Assembly: GCA_013698495.1 (NCBI GenBank)
Contig: JACCUV010000331.1
Coordinates: forward strand, 1 to 8,243
Source: Chloroflexia bacterium
GTDB lineage: Bacteria; Chloroflexota; Chloroflexia; Thermomicrobiales; UBA6265
Direction of reading: 5' to 3'
Length of the DNA stretch: 8,243 bases
Shown: one piece after another, positions 1 through 6,278 of the stretch
Numbering within the stretch: position 1 is the stretch's first letter
Layout of the letters: each line of letters starts with the position of its first letter
The notes under the pieces: model-generated
What the model was told of the DNA's origin: nothing
The model's input: only the letters and a program-made list of their open reading frames with translations
The model's database searches: none
Position numbers and translations under genes: made by a program

Positions 1-875
1 CTGGCGGCGAGAGCGCCCTTCGCCAGCCACTCGCGCCAATTGCGGACGCCGAGCCCGAGGATCATGGCGACGGCGATTGGCGCTCCGGCCATGACCGAGG
101 TGTTTTTCGAAAGCATCGCCAACCCGAAGCAGAACCCGGTCAACGCCACGTTGCCGACCGGAAAACCGGACCGGAGTCCGCGCACGAGCAGGTAGATTAC
201 GGTGCTGGTGAAGGCGATCGCCAGCATGTCGTTGTTGAGCATCGCCGCTTCGTAAGAGATTTGCGGCTGGAAGGCGACAAACGTGGGGACCGTCATCGCC
301 AGGAACCGGTCTCGCGGGAAGAGCACGCGCACCGTCAACCAGGCAAGCGCCACCACCAGCAAACCGAACGGCAGCGTCGCGAGGCGGAGGGCGTACAGCT
401 GCGATTCGACGGAGAGATCGTCGATCGCCCAGTAAACCGGTGTCAGGAGAAGGTAGTAGAGGGGAGGATGATTCGCGGTGTAGACCCAGCCCATCGGCAG
501 GAGTTCGTCGCCGAGTGTCGCCTTCCAGGTGGGCGATGCGTAGCTTTCGCAGGCGATATTCCAATCCGGGGTGTTGAATTGGCAGTAGGGCCAGAGGTTT
601 GCCGGTGCTCGATCGTAGTTGTCCTCGACCCCGGCAGCCGCCTCTGCGCGCCAGATGCCGAGATCCGGAATGATCGGCAAGCGGTGTTCCTCGGCGACAT
701 ATTGAAGATACGCGTAGTGCATGACCTCGTCGTGCCCCGAGAACGGCTCGTGAACGAAGGCGATCGTCACGCCCTTGACGAGGTAGAGGATGAGCAGAAC
801 CGCCAGGAACTTTTGCTCGATTGACGTTTGGGAAAGTCCGCGGAGGACTCCAGACTCAGTGTCGTGCGATGTCAC
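1..875 (-). CDS. GT-C-type membrane glycosyltransferase (DUF2142/PMT-like), second tandem copy, C-terminus outside window
   Basis: This partial gene (291 complete codons seen) encodes a multi-pass membrane protein paralogous to the gene just upstream. I chose the GTG at 875 because it lies 7 bp after the upstream stop, an AGGCGA stretch precedes it, and no in-frame ATG lies between it and the homologous region. The first hydrophobic helix spans about residues 23-42 and is followed by a His-Asp-Glu triplet (48-50), as expected for the first extracytoplasmic loop of GT-C enzymes, whose acidic residue is normally catalytic. HPPLYY follows at 136-141, and then a run of hydrophobic helices and the FQPQISYEAAMLNND block shared with the paralog. 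GT-C proteins use polyprenyl-phosphate sugars; the actual donor and acceptor cannot be told. The visible part ends where the paralog is near residue 316, so about 230 residues are probably missing. DUF2142 is the main alternative family name. Confidence 0.85.
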   Translation of the reverse strand, partial: MTSHDTESGVLRGLSQTSIEQKFLAVLLILYLVKGVTIAFVHEPFSGHDEVMHYAYLQYVAEEHRLPIIPDLGIWRAEAAAGVEDNYDRAPANLWPYCQFNTPDWNIACESYASPTWKATLGDELLPMGWVYTANHPPLYYLLLTPVYWAIDDLSVESQLYALRLATLPFGLLVVALAWLTVRVLFPRDRFLAMTVPTFVAFQPQISYEAAMLNNDMLAIAFTSTVIYLLVRGLRSGFPVGNVALTGFCFGLAMLSKNTSVMAGAPIAVAMILGLGVRNWREWLAKGALAA

Positions 876-882
876 CTGTCGC

Positions 883-2526
883 CTATCGATAAAACGGGTC
901 GATGTCGGGGTAGGCCTGTCCCGCGGTCGACCAGTAGGGAATGACGTAGCCGCTGTAGATGACGACGGTCAGCACGACGAGCGCCGCAAAAATGCCCAAC
1001 TGACCGTAGCCAAGCCAGCGTCGAGGAATCAGTGTGCGCAAACCGAGCATCAGGAGGATAGCCGCCGGCACAATTGCCGTGAAGTAGTATCGAGCCTGGG
1101 TCAGCGCGAAAGTCGTGCCGAACTGCAGAATCGCGAGATAGGCCAATACGCAGGTCACGCCCATCGTCAGCAATCCGACAACCTGCCAGCGTTCGAGGCT
1201 GTAAACCGGGTCTGTGCCGGTGGGGAAGGCGGCGTTCTCAATGCCGCTCGAATTTCGCGAGCGCTGGACGTTGAGACGGTAGTAACGAATTGACCAAATG
1301 GCCACGCCAATCATGCCTGCCATCGTGATCCACAGCAGCACCCGCAGCAACTCGGGGTTGAGCGGAATCAGGCGCCACCCGAATTCTCCCCAGGTTTCGC
1401 GCCAGCGCATCCACAGAAACGCCCTGTTGCTGAGCTGATCCCAAATGTTTGGGAAGTCGCCGGATTGATAGTTCCAGTATTGCAACTCGCGGATCCGGGT
1501 CAACCCGGTGACATCGCCGTAGGTTCGATACATGAACAGATACCACGGCCAAATCATCAGGCCAGTAACCGTCGCGGCGATCGCGCCTTTTGGCAGCCAT
1601 GCCCGCCAATTGCGGAACCCGAGCCCGACGATCATGGCGAAGGCGATGATTCCGCCGGTTGTGAGCGAGGTGTTCTTGGAAAGCACCGCCAGTCCGTAGC
1701 ACAAGCCGATCAGGGCCAAGGTCCGGATCGGAAATCCCGTCTTCAGCCCCTTTGTCAGGAGATAGATCACGGCGCTGGTGAAGGCGATCGCGAAGATATC
1801 GTTGTTGAGCATCGCCGCTTCGTATGAAATCTGCGGCTGGAAGGCGACGAAAGCCGGAACTGTCATCACCAGGAAACGATCGCGCGGGAAGAGCGTGCGC
1901 GTGGTCAGGAACGCGAACAACACCGTCATCAACCCGAACGGAATTGCCGCCAGGCGCAGGATGTAGAGTTGGCCTTCGATCGAGAGACCGTCGCTCAACC
2001 AGAACAGCGGCGTCATCACCAGGTAGTAGAGCGGAGGATGGTTGGCGGTGTAGACCCAGCCGGTTGGGTAGAACTGGCCGCCGAGACTCATCGCATAGAC
2101 GACGTTGGAGTATTCGCCGCAACCGGGACTCCAATCGATTGTCGTCCTCCGGCAATATTGCCAGAATTCGGCCGGCATCCGGTCATGAGTGTAAGAGCCA
2201 TCCGCCGCGTACACGTCTTGCCAGGCGTCGAGTTCGGGAAGCTCCGGGATGCGATATTCCTCGGCCACAAGTTGGAGGTAGGCGTAGTGGGCCACTTCAT
2301 CGTGCCCACTGTAGGGAGCATGGACGAAGGTGACGATCACGCCCTTGACCAGGAAGAGCACGAGGATGAGGGCGAGGAACTTGTGCTCGAGGGCGGCCGT
2401 TTTGACCGCGCTCAGGGCGCGGTCGCGCACAGAATCGGACGACATGGAGGCTGCGACGGAACCATCGTCACGCGTTCCGGGAACTCCCACCGGCGCAGCA
2501 ATATTGGCCGGTTGTTCGATCGACAT
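883..2526 (-). CDS. GT-C-type membrane glycosyltransferase (DUF2142/PMT-like), complete copy
   Basis: The 547-residue product has a polar, probably cytoplasmic N-terminus of about 45 residues and then roughly ten or more hydrophobic segments (for example 50-68, 165-180, 188-208, 218-232, 244-260, 268-282, 290-304, 314-332, 394-412, 448-466, 482-498, 508-528). The first loop carries GHDE (74-77) and HPPLYY (163-168). Later blocks include FQPQISYEAAMLNND (229-243), SKNTS (283-287) and QARYYF (477-482), a layout typical of DUF2142 and GT39/PMT-like members of the GT-C superfamily. The Asp/Glu after the first helix is the likely catalytic site. The inferred role is transfer of a sugar from a polyprenyl-phosphate donor to an extracytoplasmic glycan or protein. 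The ATG is supported by GAGGA five bases upstream (2532-2536). It heads the leftward transcript and is divergent from the VWA operon. The precise family and substrate are uncertain; the membrane GT-C character is fairly secure. Confidence 0.9.
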   Translation of the reverse strand: MSIEQPANIAAPVGVPGTRDDGSVAASMSSDSVRDRALSAVKTAALEHKFLALILVLFLVKGVIVTFVHAPYSGHDEVAHYAYLQLVAEEYRIPELPELDAWQDVYAADGSYTHDRMPAEFWQYCRRTTIDWSPGCGEYSNVVYAMSLGGQFYPTGWVYTANHPPLYYLVMTPLFWLSDGLSIEGQLYILRLAAIPFGLMTVLFAFLTTRTLFPRDRFLVMTVPAFVAFQPQISYEAAMLNNDIFAIAFTSAVIYLLTKGLKTGFPIRTLALIGLCYGLAVLSKNTSLTTGGIIAFAMIVGLGFRNWRAWLPKGAIAATVTGLMIWPWYLFMYRTYGDVTGLTRIRELQYWNYQSGDFPNIWDQLSNRAFLWMRWRETWGEFGWRLIPLNPELLRVLLWITMAGMIGVAIWSIRYYRLNVQRSRNSSGIENAAFPTGTDPVYSLERWQVVGLLTMGVTCVLAYLAILQFGTTFALTQARYYFTAIVPAAILLMLGLRTLIPRRWLGYGQLGIFAALVVLTVVIYSGYVIPYWSTAGQAYPDIDPFYR

Positions 2527-2566
2527 GCCTGTCCTCGCGAAAGCGGAGCGCGCGCCTCGTGAACAA

Positions 2567-2595
2567 CGGCGCCGAAACCAGCCGACACGGCGCCG
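2567..2595. repeat. Pair of CGGCGCCG palindromes, 21 bp apart
   Basis: The 8-bp palindrome CGGCGCCG occurs at 2567-2574 and again at 2588-2595. The start-to-start distance is 21 bp, about two helical turns. The two copies can also pair with each other as a stem with a 13-nt loop, which would fall in the 5' leader of the leftward glycosyltransferase transcript, 41-69 bases before its ATG. It could be an operator for a dimeric repressor, a leader hairpin, or chance in GC-rich DNA. Confidence 0.35.
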
Positions 2596-2665
2596 CGGGT
2601 CCGTGGCGGAGACAAAACAGCAGGTTCGCTGGCGTTCGCTCGTCGCGGGGCGCCCAAGGGCGTGA

Positions 2666-2680
2666 AGTATACTGGAGTAT
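2666..2680. promoter_or_regulatory. Possible -10 / operator element AGTATACTGGAGTAT
   Basis: AGTATACT (2666-2673) is a perfect palindrome, so it offers TATACT on both strands. ATACT-GG-AGTAT (2669-2680) is an inverted repeat, and AGTAT recurs with a 10-bp step, about one helical turn. In GC-rich surroundings this AT-rich island is the most promoter-like spot in the intergenic region. On the plus strand it would give a leader of about 80 nt before the start at 2757. No convincing -35 box lies 16-18 bp away in either direction, so an activator, or a sigma factor with other preferences, would have to be assumed. Confidence 0.3.
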
Positions 2681-2747
2681 CCGGCCAGGAGAGCCTTGCG
2701 AACGACGCCGCACGTGCGTACGCGGCATGTGCGATCGCTCCACCGAC

Positions 2748-2753
2748 GGAGGG
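2748..2753 (+). promoter_or_regulatory. Strong ribosome binding site GGAGGG
   Basis: GGAGGG sits three bases before the ATG at 2757 (about five bases if the core is taken as GGAG). It decides the start of the pseudo-peptidase gene: the reading frame is open upstream to 2559, but only this ATG has a ribosome site and is followed directly by a signal peptide. Confidence 0.75.
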
Positions 2754-2756
2754 TAC

Positions 2757-4250
2757 ATGCTTACGACTCATTCCCCTGCTCGCTGGCGCCGTTTCGTCCC
2801 TCTCGCCGTTTTCGTAGCGATGGTCTTGCTTGGCGGGATGGCAAGTCCAGCCCTTTCCCAGCCCGATCCGACTCACACCCTGGCCGATGCCGGGCGAGTT
2901 CTGATCAAGGTCGAATCGGACCTCCCGATCGATGCCAGGGACCTGGTGCAGGAGCACGGTACGGCAATTACCAATGCCTGGCCCCAATTTGCGGCGCTGT
3001 TCGGCGCCGAACCCGCCGCCCCACAGATCATCGTCTTTGTCGATGCCGTCGATCAGGCCCACAAGGCTGGCATGCGCTGGGTCAACGATTTCACGTACGT
3101 GTCCCCAGACGGTTCGGTCACGATTGTCGCGATTGACCCATTCCTGGGACTGACGCCAATTGAAGCCGGAAATGTGTTGCGCAATGTCGTCAGCCGCGGG
3201 TTCGTCCAGGCGGCGGCCGGTGGCCAGATGCCCTTGGGCCTGCTCGACGGAATCGCGCGTTATGTCGAGACGCCGGTAGCGGCTCGTCAGGCGCGCCTCG
3301 GTTCGCTGGTTCAGGGACTCGACCAATCTGGCACGCTCCCCGGTTGGACCCGGATCGTAACCAGCACGGCGCCAGACCTTTCCACCGAGGAACAAACCGC
3401 CAATTCCTATGCGCTGGTCGCGTTCCTGACCGATCGGTACGGTGTCGCCGGGCTGCGCAACCTGATTGCGGGGTTCGCGAGCACCACAGAGTGGACGGCG
3501 AATCTGGCCAGCACGTTCGGGCAATCCGAGGTGGACCTGGCGGCCGCCTGGAACCAGTTCCTGCCGCGATGGTTCGCTTCTGGATGGCGCGACAACGCCG
3601 TCTCGGCATTCGATCTTCGCCGAGCCGAGGAGCTCTTCGCGCGTGGCGCGTACGAGGCGGCGGCGGCCGAAGCGGAGCGCTCGCAACGACTGTTCACCGA
3701 CCTCGACGATCAGGTTGGCCTGAGCCGGGTCGAGGCGCTACTGGCGCAGTGCGCGATCGGCTTGCAGGCCGACAGCATCATGGCCGATGCCCAGGCGGCG
3801 CATGAATCCAACGCTTACATCGAGGTCCTCGCCCTTCTCACCCAGGCCGATGCGCTTTACGCGCTGTTGCCCGACCCGCATCGCCCGGTGACGACGATCG
3901 AACGGTACGGCGATCTGGCGAACGACGGGGCGGCGGCGGATTCGCAGCTCGAACGCGCTCGTGGATCCGCCGACAACTGGCTCGCGGTCACGACTGCCCG
4001 TCGCGATGCCGTCACCGCTGGCGATACGTATGCCTTGCTGGGCAATGCCGATGGCGTGACGGCGGCGACGCTGGTCGTGAGCGAAATCGACACGCGGATT
4101 CAGCGCATGGTCTTCGTTCTTTCGGCGCTGGTGGTGGTGTTGTGCGCCTGGCTCGGCGTCTGGACCTGGCAACGATCGCCGGGCCGGTTGATGTGGCGAC
4201 CACTCGGGCCACCGTCGCCACGCTGGCGCGCCGGCACGGGAGGCGACTAG
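2757..4250 (+). CDS. Secreted, membrane-anchored peptidase-MA-like protein lacking the HExxH zinc motif, with helical repeats
   Basis: The 497-residue product starts with a Sec signal peptide (Arg-rich residues 5-11, hydrophobic core about 13-28, likely cleavage after ALS at 34). Residues about 45-280 match the layout of peptidase-MA-like domains: a strand with an IIVFVD-type motif (91-96), the helix that should bear HExxH, a GLLDGIARYVE stretch (161-171) where the family has W-L-x-E-G-L-A-x-Y, then SYALVAFLTDRYG (217-229) and a closing AAWNQFLPRWF. The HExxH helix reads NVVSRGFVQ (143-151) and contains no histidine, and Glu of the third motif is Asp164, so it is probably not a protease. Residues about 285-445 are Ala-rich helical hairpins, TPR-like. 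One membrane helix (451-471) and a basic tail put the C-terminus inside and the bulk outside the cell membrane. It is the first gene of a coupled operon; its stop abuts the next start. A binding or scaffold role is inferred. Confidence 0.82.
   Translation: MLTTHSPARWRRFVPLAVFVAMVLLGGMASPALSQPDPTHTLADAGRVLIKVESDLPIDARDLVQEHGTAITNAWPQFAALFGAEPAAPQIIVFVDAVDQAHKAGMRWVNDFTYVSPDGSVTIVAIDPFLGLTPIEAGNVLRNVVSRGFVQAAAGGQMPLGLLDGIARYVETPVAARQARLGSLVQGLDQSGTLPGWTRIVTSTAPDLSTEEQTANSYALVAFLTDRYGVAGLRNLIAGFASTTEWTANLASTFGQSEVDLAAAWNQFLPRWFASGWRDNAVSAFDLRRAEELFARGAYEAAAAEAERSQRLFTDLDDQVGLSRVEALLAQCAIGLQADSIMADAQAAHESNAYIEVLALLTQADALYALLPDPHRPVTTIERYGDLANDGAAADSQLERARGSADNWLAVTTARRDAVTAGDTYALLGNADGVTAATLVVSEIDTRIQRMVFVLSALVVVLCAWLGVWTWQRSPGRLMWRPLGPPSPRWRAGTGGD
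4238..4243 (+). promoter_or_regulatory. Ribosome binding site GGGAGG for the GTG at 4251
   Basis: GGGAGG lies seven bases before the GTG, inside the last codons of the upstream gene. It supports the GTG directly after the upstream TAG as the true start and means re-initiation or coupled translation is likely. Confidence 0.7.
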
Positions 4251-6278
4251 GTGGCTCAGTCAGTCTTCCGTCAGATTCCGATTCGACTGCGCCCCGCCTG
4301 GTCACGGGTCGACGTTGGGCAATGGGCGCAGGACTCGTGGCATCGTGGGCGTGCGGTCGCCAGGCACGATCCGCGGTTGTTCGTTTGGAAGATGCTGTGG
4401 ATTCCGTTCTGGATCGGCAGCGATGCTCCGGCGCCGGAGTTACCGAAGCGAGGAGCGGCGGCGGCGGTGAATTCGAGCGACGCCGCTGGCGCCTGGCTTG
4501 GTTTGCGAATCGATCGCGTCACGAGGCGATTCGTCTGGGCGTGGCGTGGAGGCGCGCTGTTCCGCGGTTTGACGCTGGCGCTGGCGATCTTGACGCTCTG
4601 GTCTCTGCTGGCGGTGCTTGGTGTCGCCACCTTGCCGGAGTGGACGTCCGTGATTGTCGCGACAATTGCCGGATTGGCCGTTGGCGTTGTCTACGGTCAC
4701 CTGATTCGACCGGATCGCCTGATGGTCGCGGGTATGCTCGACCGAACCTTCGGTCTCCAGGAGCGGATCGTGACCGCGTTCGATCGTCCCGGCGACTCGA
4801 GTCACATTTCCCGGCTTCAATTGGCGGACGCGGCAAACACCTTCGATGAAATCATGACCGAGATCCCGCGCTCGACGTTCCTGCCGGTGCGCGAAGCCGC
4901 GATCTGCCTGATCATGGCCGGCGCGCTGGTGACGATGTTGCTGGCCTACGTCCCGCGCCAGGGAATCGCGGCGGTCAGCGATTCACCCATTCCCCAGTTT
5001 GTAGAGGCCAGCGAGCGGCTTGCCGTGCGCGATCAACCCGCGCCTCGTCAACCAGTGATCGAGCAACCCGTCAGCGAGCAGGCCAGCATTGCGGAAATCC
5101 AGGAGCGAGGCCGCAATTCGCAATCGTCGCGCGACGATTTGGCCCGCGTCGGCGATGCCCTGCAGAGCGAACCGCTCACCCAACCGGCGGCGGAGTCGAT
5201 TTCGCGCGGCGACTATGCCAGCGCCGCGGATTCGCTGCGATCGACATCCGCATCCGTCGCCTCGCTCTCGCAGGACGAGCGCGAGGTGCTGGCCAACGAT
5301 CTGGAGCAGGCGTCGCGCCAGATTTCCGACGCCAATCCCGAGCTGGCGCAGGCCGCCAACGAGGCAGCGGCGGCCTTGCGCGAGGGGGGTCCCGAAACCG
5401 GGGACGCGCTCACGGCGCTCGCCGACCAGATCGACGAGACGGGCGAGAAGGTGCAATCGGACCAGGATCTTGCTCGCGACCTCAATGAAGCGCAGTCGGA
5501 CTCCGGTGACCCCTCGACGTCGGGCGATGAAAACGCCGACGGCGATCAATCGGGATCTAACCAGTCCCAATCGTCGAGCGAGCAACAAGGCGAGCCGGGC
5601 TCCGACCCGGGCGAGGGCGCCGCCGCGCAACCGGGAGTTTCGAACCAATCGCCGGACTCGCCGCCGCAGTCCTCCAGCTCAGACTCGGCGGAAGGCGGTT
5701 CGGAACAAGGCAGCGGTTCGGAGTCTTCCGACGGCGCCGGACAGGAACCGGGTGAAGGGCAACAGGGCGAGGGTTCGAGCGATGAGGCGGGCGCGAGTTC
5801 CGAGGGTGGCTCATCGTCCTCAAACCAGAGTCTCCAGGGCAGTCCCCAGGAAGAGACGAATGCCTCCCAGGGATCGGGGGCCGGAACCGGACAAACGGGA
5901 GCCAACGACCAGAACACCAGCGACCAGAATGTCGACGACCCGAACGATCCCGCAGAGAATCCAGACGCCGAGATTCCTGGCATTGGTGAAGCCGGCGAGC
6001 CCCCGGCCAGCCGCGATGATCGCGGCGAGGTGGACGACGGCACGGGTACAACGCGCGGTGGGGACACGACACTCGAGCTGCAGGGCACGTCTGATTCCTC
6101 TGGCATCCAGACAGGAGGCAACTCTGGATCCTCAAGCCTGGGATCGGGGTCCGATTCCAGCACCGCCAGTGGCGATCAGTCCACCGGCAATGTCGGTGTC
6201 GCCGGTCCCGACAGCAATCGGGCGCCAGAAGACCTCCGCGATGTGGTGAAGGACTACTTCGGGGAGCCTGTGCCATGA
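4251..6278 (+). CDS. Three-helix membrane protein with coiled coil and long Ser/Gly/Gln/acidic low-complexity tail (DUF4175-like style)
   Basis: The 675-residue product has a basic cytoplasmic N-terminus with an aromatic, perhaps interfacial segment (42-55), a membrane hairpin (about 103-125 and 132-151), a cytoplasmic stretch with LDRTFGLQERIVTAFD (163-178), and a third membrane helix (214-236). That LDR-x-x-GL-x-ER-x-x-TA motif after a hairpin recalls large membrane proteins (DUF4175-like) found beside DUF58 and VWA genes; I infer the relationship, not a firm family. Residues 275-410 are Ala/Glu/Gln-rich and probably helical or coiled coil. Residues 411-650 are disordered-looking, made of Ser, Gly, Gln, Asp, Glu, Asn and Pro, with no aromatic, Cys, His, Met or Lys seen. 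A short conserved-looking end, APEDLRDVVKDYF (658-670), follows. Positive-inside reasoning puts 237-675 outside the membrane. The gene starts at GTG immediately after the previous stop and overlaps the DUF58 start by 4 bp. Its role is probably scaffolding for the VWA proteins. Confidence 0.85.
   Translation: MAQSVFRQIPIRLRPAWSRVDVGQWAQDSWHRGRAVARHDPRLFVWKMLWIPFWIGSDAPAPELPKRGAAAAVNSSDAAGAWLGLRIDRVTRRFVWAWRGGALFRGLTLALAILTLWSLLAVLGVATLPEWTSVIVATIAGLAVGVVYGHLIRPDRLMVAGMLDRTFGLQERIVTAFDRPGDSSHISRLQLADAANTFDEIMTEIPRSTFLPVREAAICLIMAGALVTMLLAYVPRQGIAAVSDSPIPQFVEASERLAVRDQPAPRQPVIEQPVSEQASIAEIQERGRNSQSSRDDLARVGDALQSEPLTQPAAESISRGDYASAADSLRSTSASVASLSQDEREVLANDLEQASRQISDANPELAQAANEAAAALREGGPETGDALTALADQIDETGEKVQSDQDLARDLNEAQSDSGDPSTSGDENADGDQSGSNQSQSSSEQQGEPGSDPGEGAAAQPGVSNQSPDSPPQSSSSDSAEGGSEQGSGSESSDGAGQEPGEGQQGEGSSDEAGASSEGGSSSSNQSLQGSPQEETNASQGSGAGTGQTGANDQNTSDQNVDDPNDPAENPDAEIPGIGEAGEPPASRDDRGEVDDGTGTTRGGDTTLELQGTSDSSGIQTGGNSGSSSLGSGSDSSTASGDQSTGNVGVAGPDSNRAPEDLRDVVKDYFGEPVP

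Larger units (their letters stand above)
2527..2756. promoter_or_regulatory. Divergent intergenic control region
   Basis: The 230 bp between the leftward glycosyltransferase start and the rightward pseudo-peptidase start must contain promoters for both transcripts. I see one good -10-like hexamer, TATACT (2668-2673), but no matching -35 on either strand. Short symmetric elements are dense: CGGCGCCG twice (2567-2574, 2588-2595), AGTATACT (2666-2673), CGCACGTGCG (2709-2718), GCGTACGC (2716-2723) and GCGATCGC (2731-2738). Some short palindromes are expected by chance in GC-rich DNA. Open frames through this stretch have no ribosome site of their own and are not called. Confidence 0.6.

Noticed and set aside
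876..882. Possible terminator between the two glycosyltransferase genes
   Set aside because: The gap is only 7 bp with no hairpin or T-run, so the genes are almost certainly co-transcribed.
1238..2155. 305-residue minus-strand frame within the glycosyltransferase gene
   Set aside because: It is the shifted reading of the same strand, very Arg-rich and without hydrophobic segments. The 547-residue frame has conserved motifs shared with its paralog.
2709..2738. Palindromes CGCACGTGCG, GCGTACGC and GCGATCGC before the operon start
   Set aside because: They are noted in the intergenic entry, but they are short, unrelated to each other and likely in GC-rich DNA, so they are not raised as a separate regulatory claim.
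2559..2756. Upstream in-frame extension of the pseudo-peptidase gene
   Set aside because: The frame is open, but the extension is Arg/Gly-rich with no ribosome site, and it would bury the signal peptide. The ATG at 2757 has GGAGGG in front of it.
2412..3686. 424-residue minus-strand open frame
   Set aside because: It crosses the divergent promoter region and overlaps well-supported genes on both sides. Its product is Arg/Gly-rich and has no recognisable domain, as expected of an antisense frame in GC-rich DNA.
5546..6163. Pro/Ser/Glu-rich minus-strand frame of 205 residues (and the overlapping frame 5557-6444)
   Set aside because: Both are antisense mirrors of the low-complexity tail. Biased codons remove stops on both strands, and neither has a ribosome site or domain.
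5089..6249. 386-residue plus-strand frame inside the low-complexity gene
   Set aside because: Its product is an Arg/Pro/Ala repeat-like string, the frame-shifted reading of the Ser/Gly/Gln/Asp codons. It has no start signal, and the main frame has membrane helices and a conserved-looking end.
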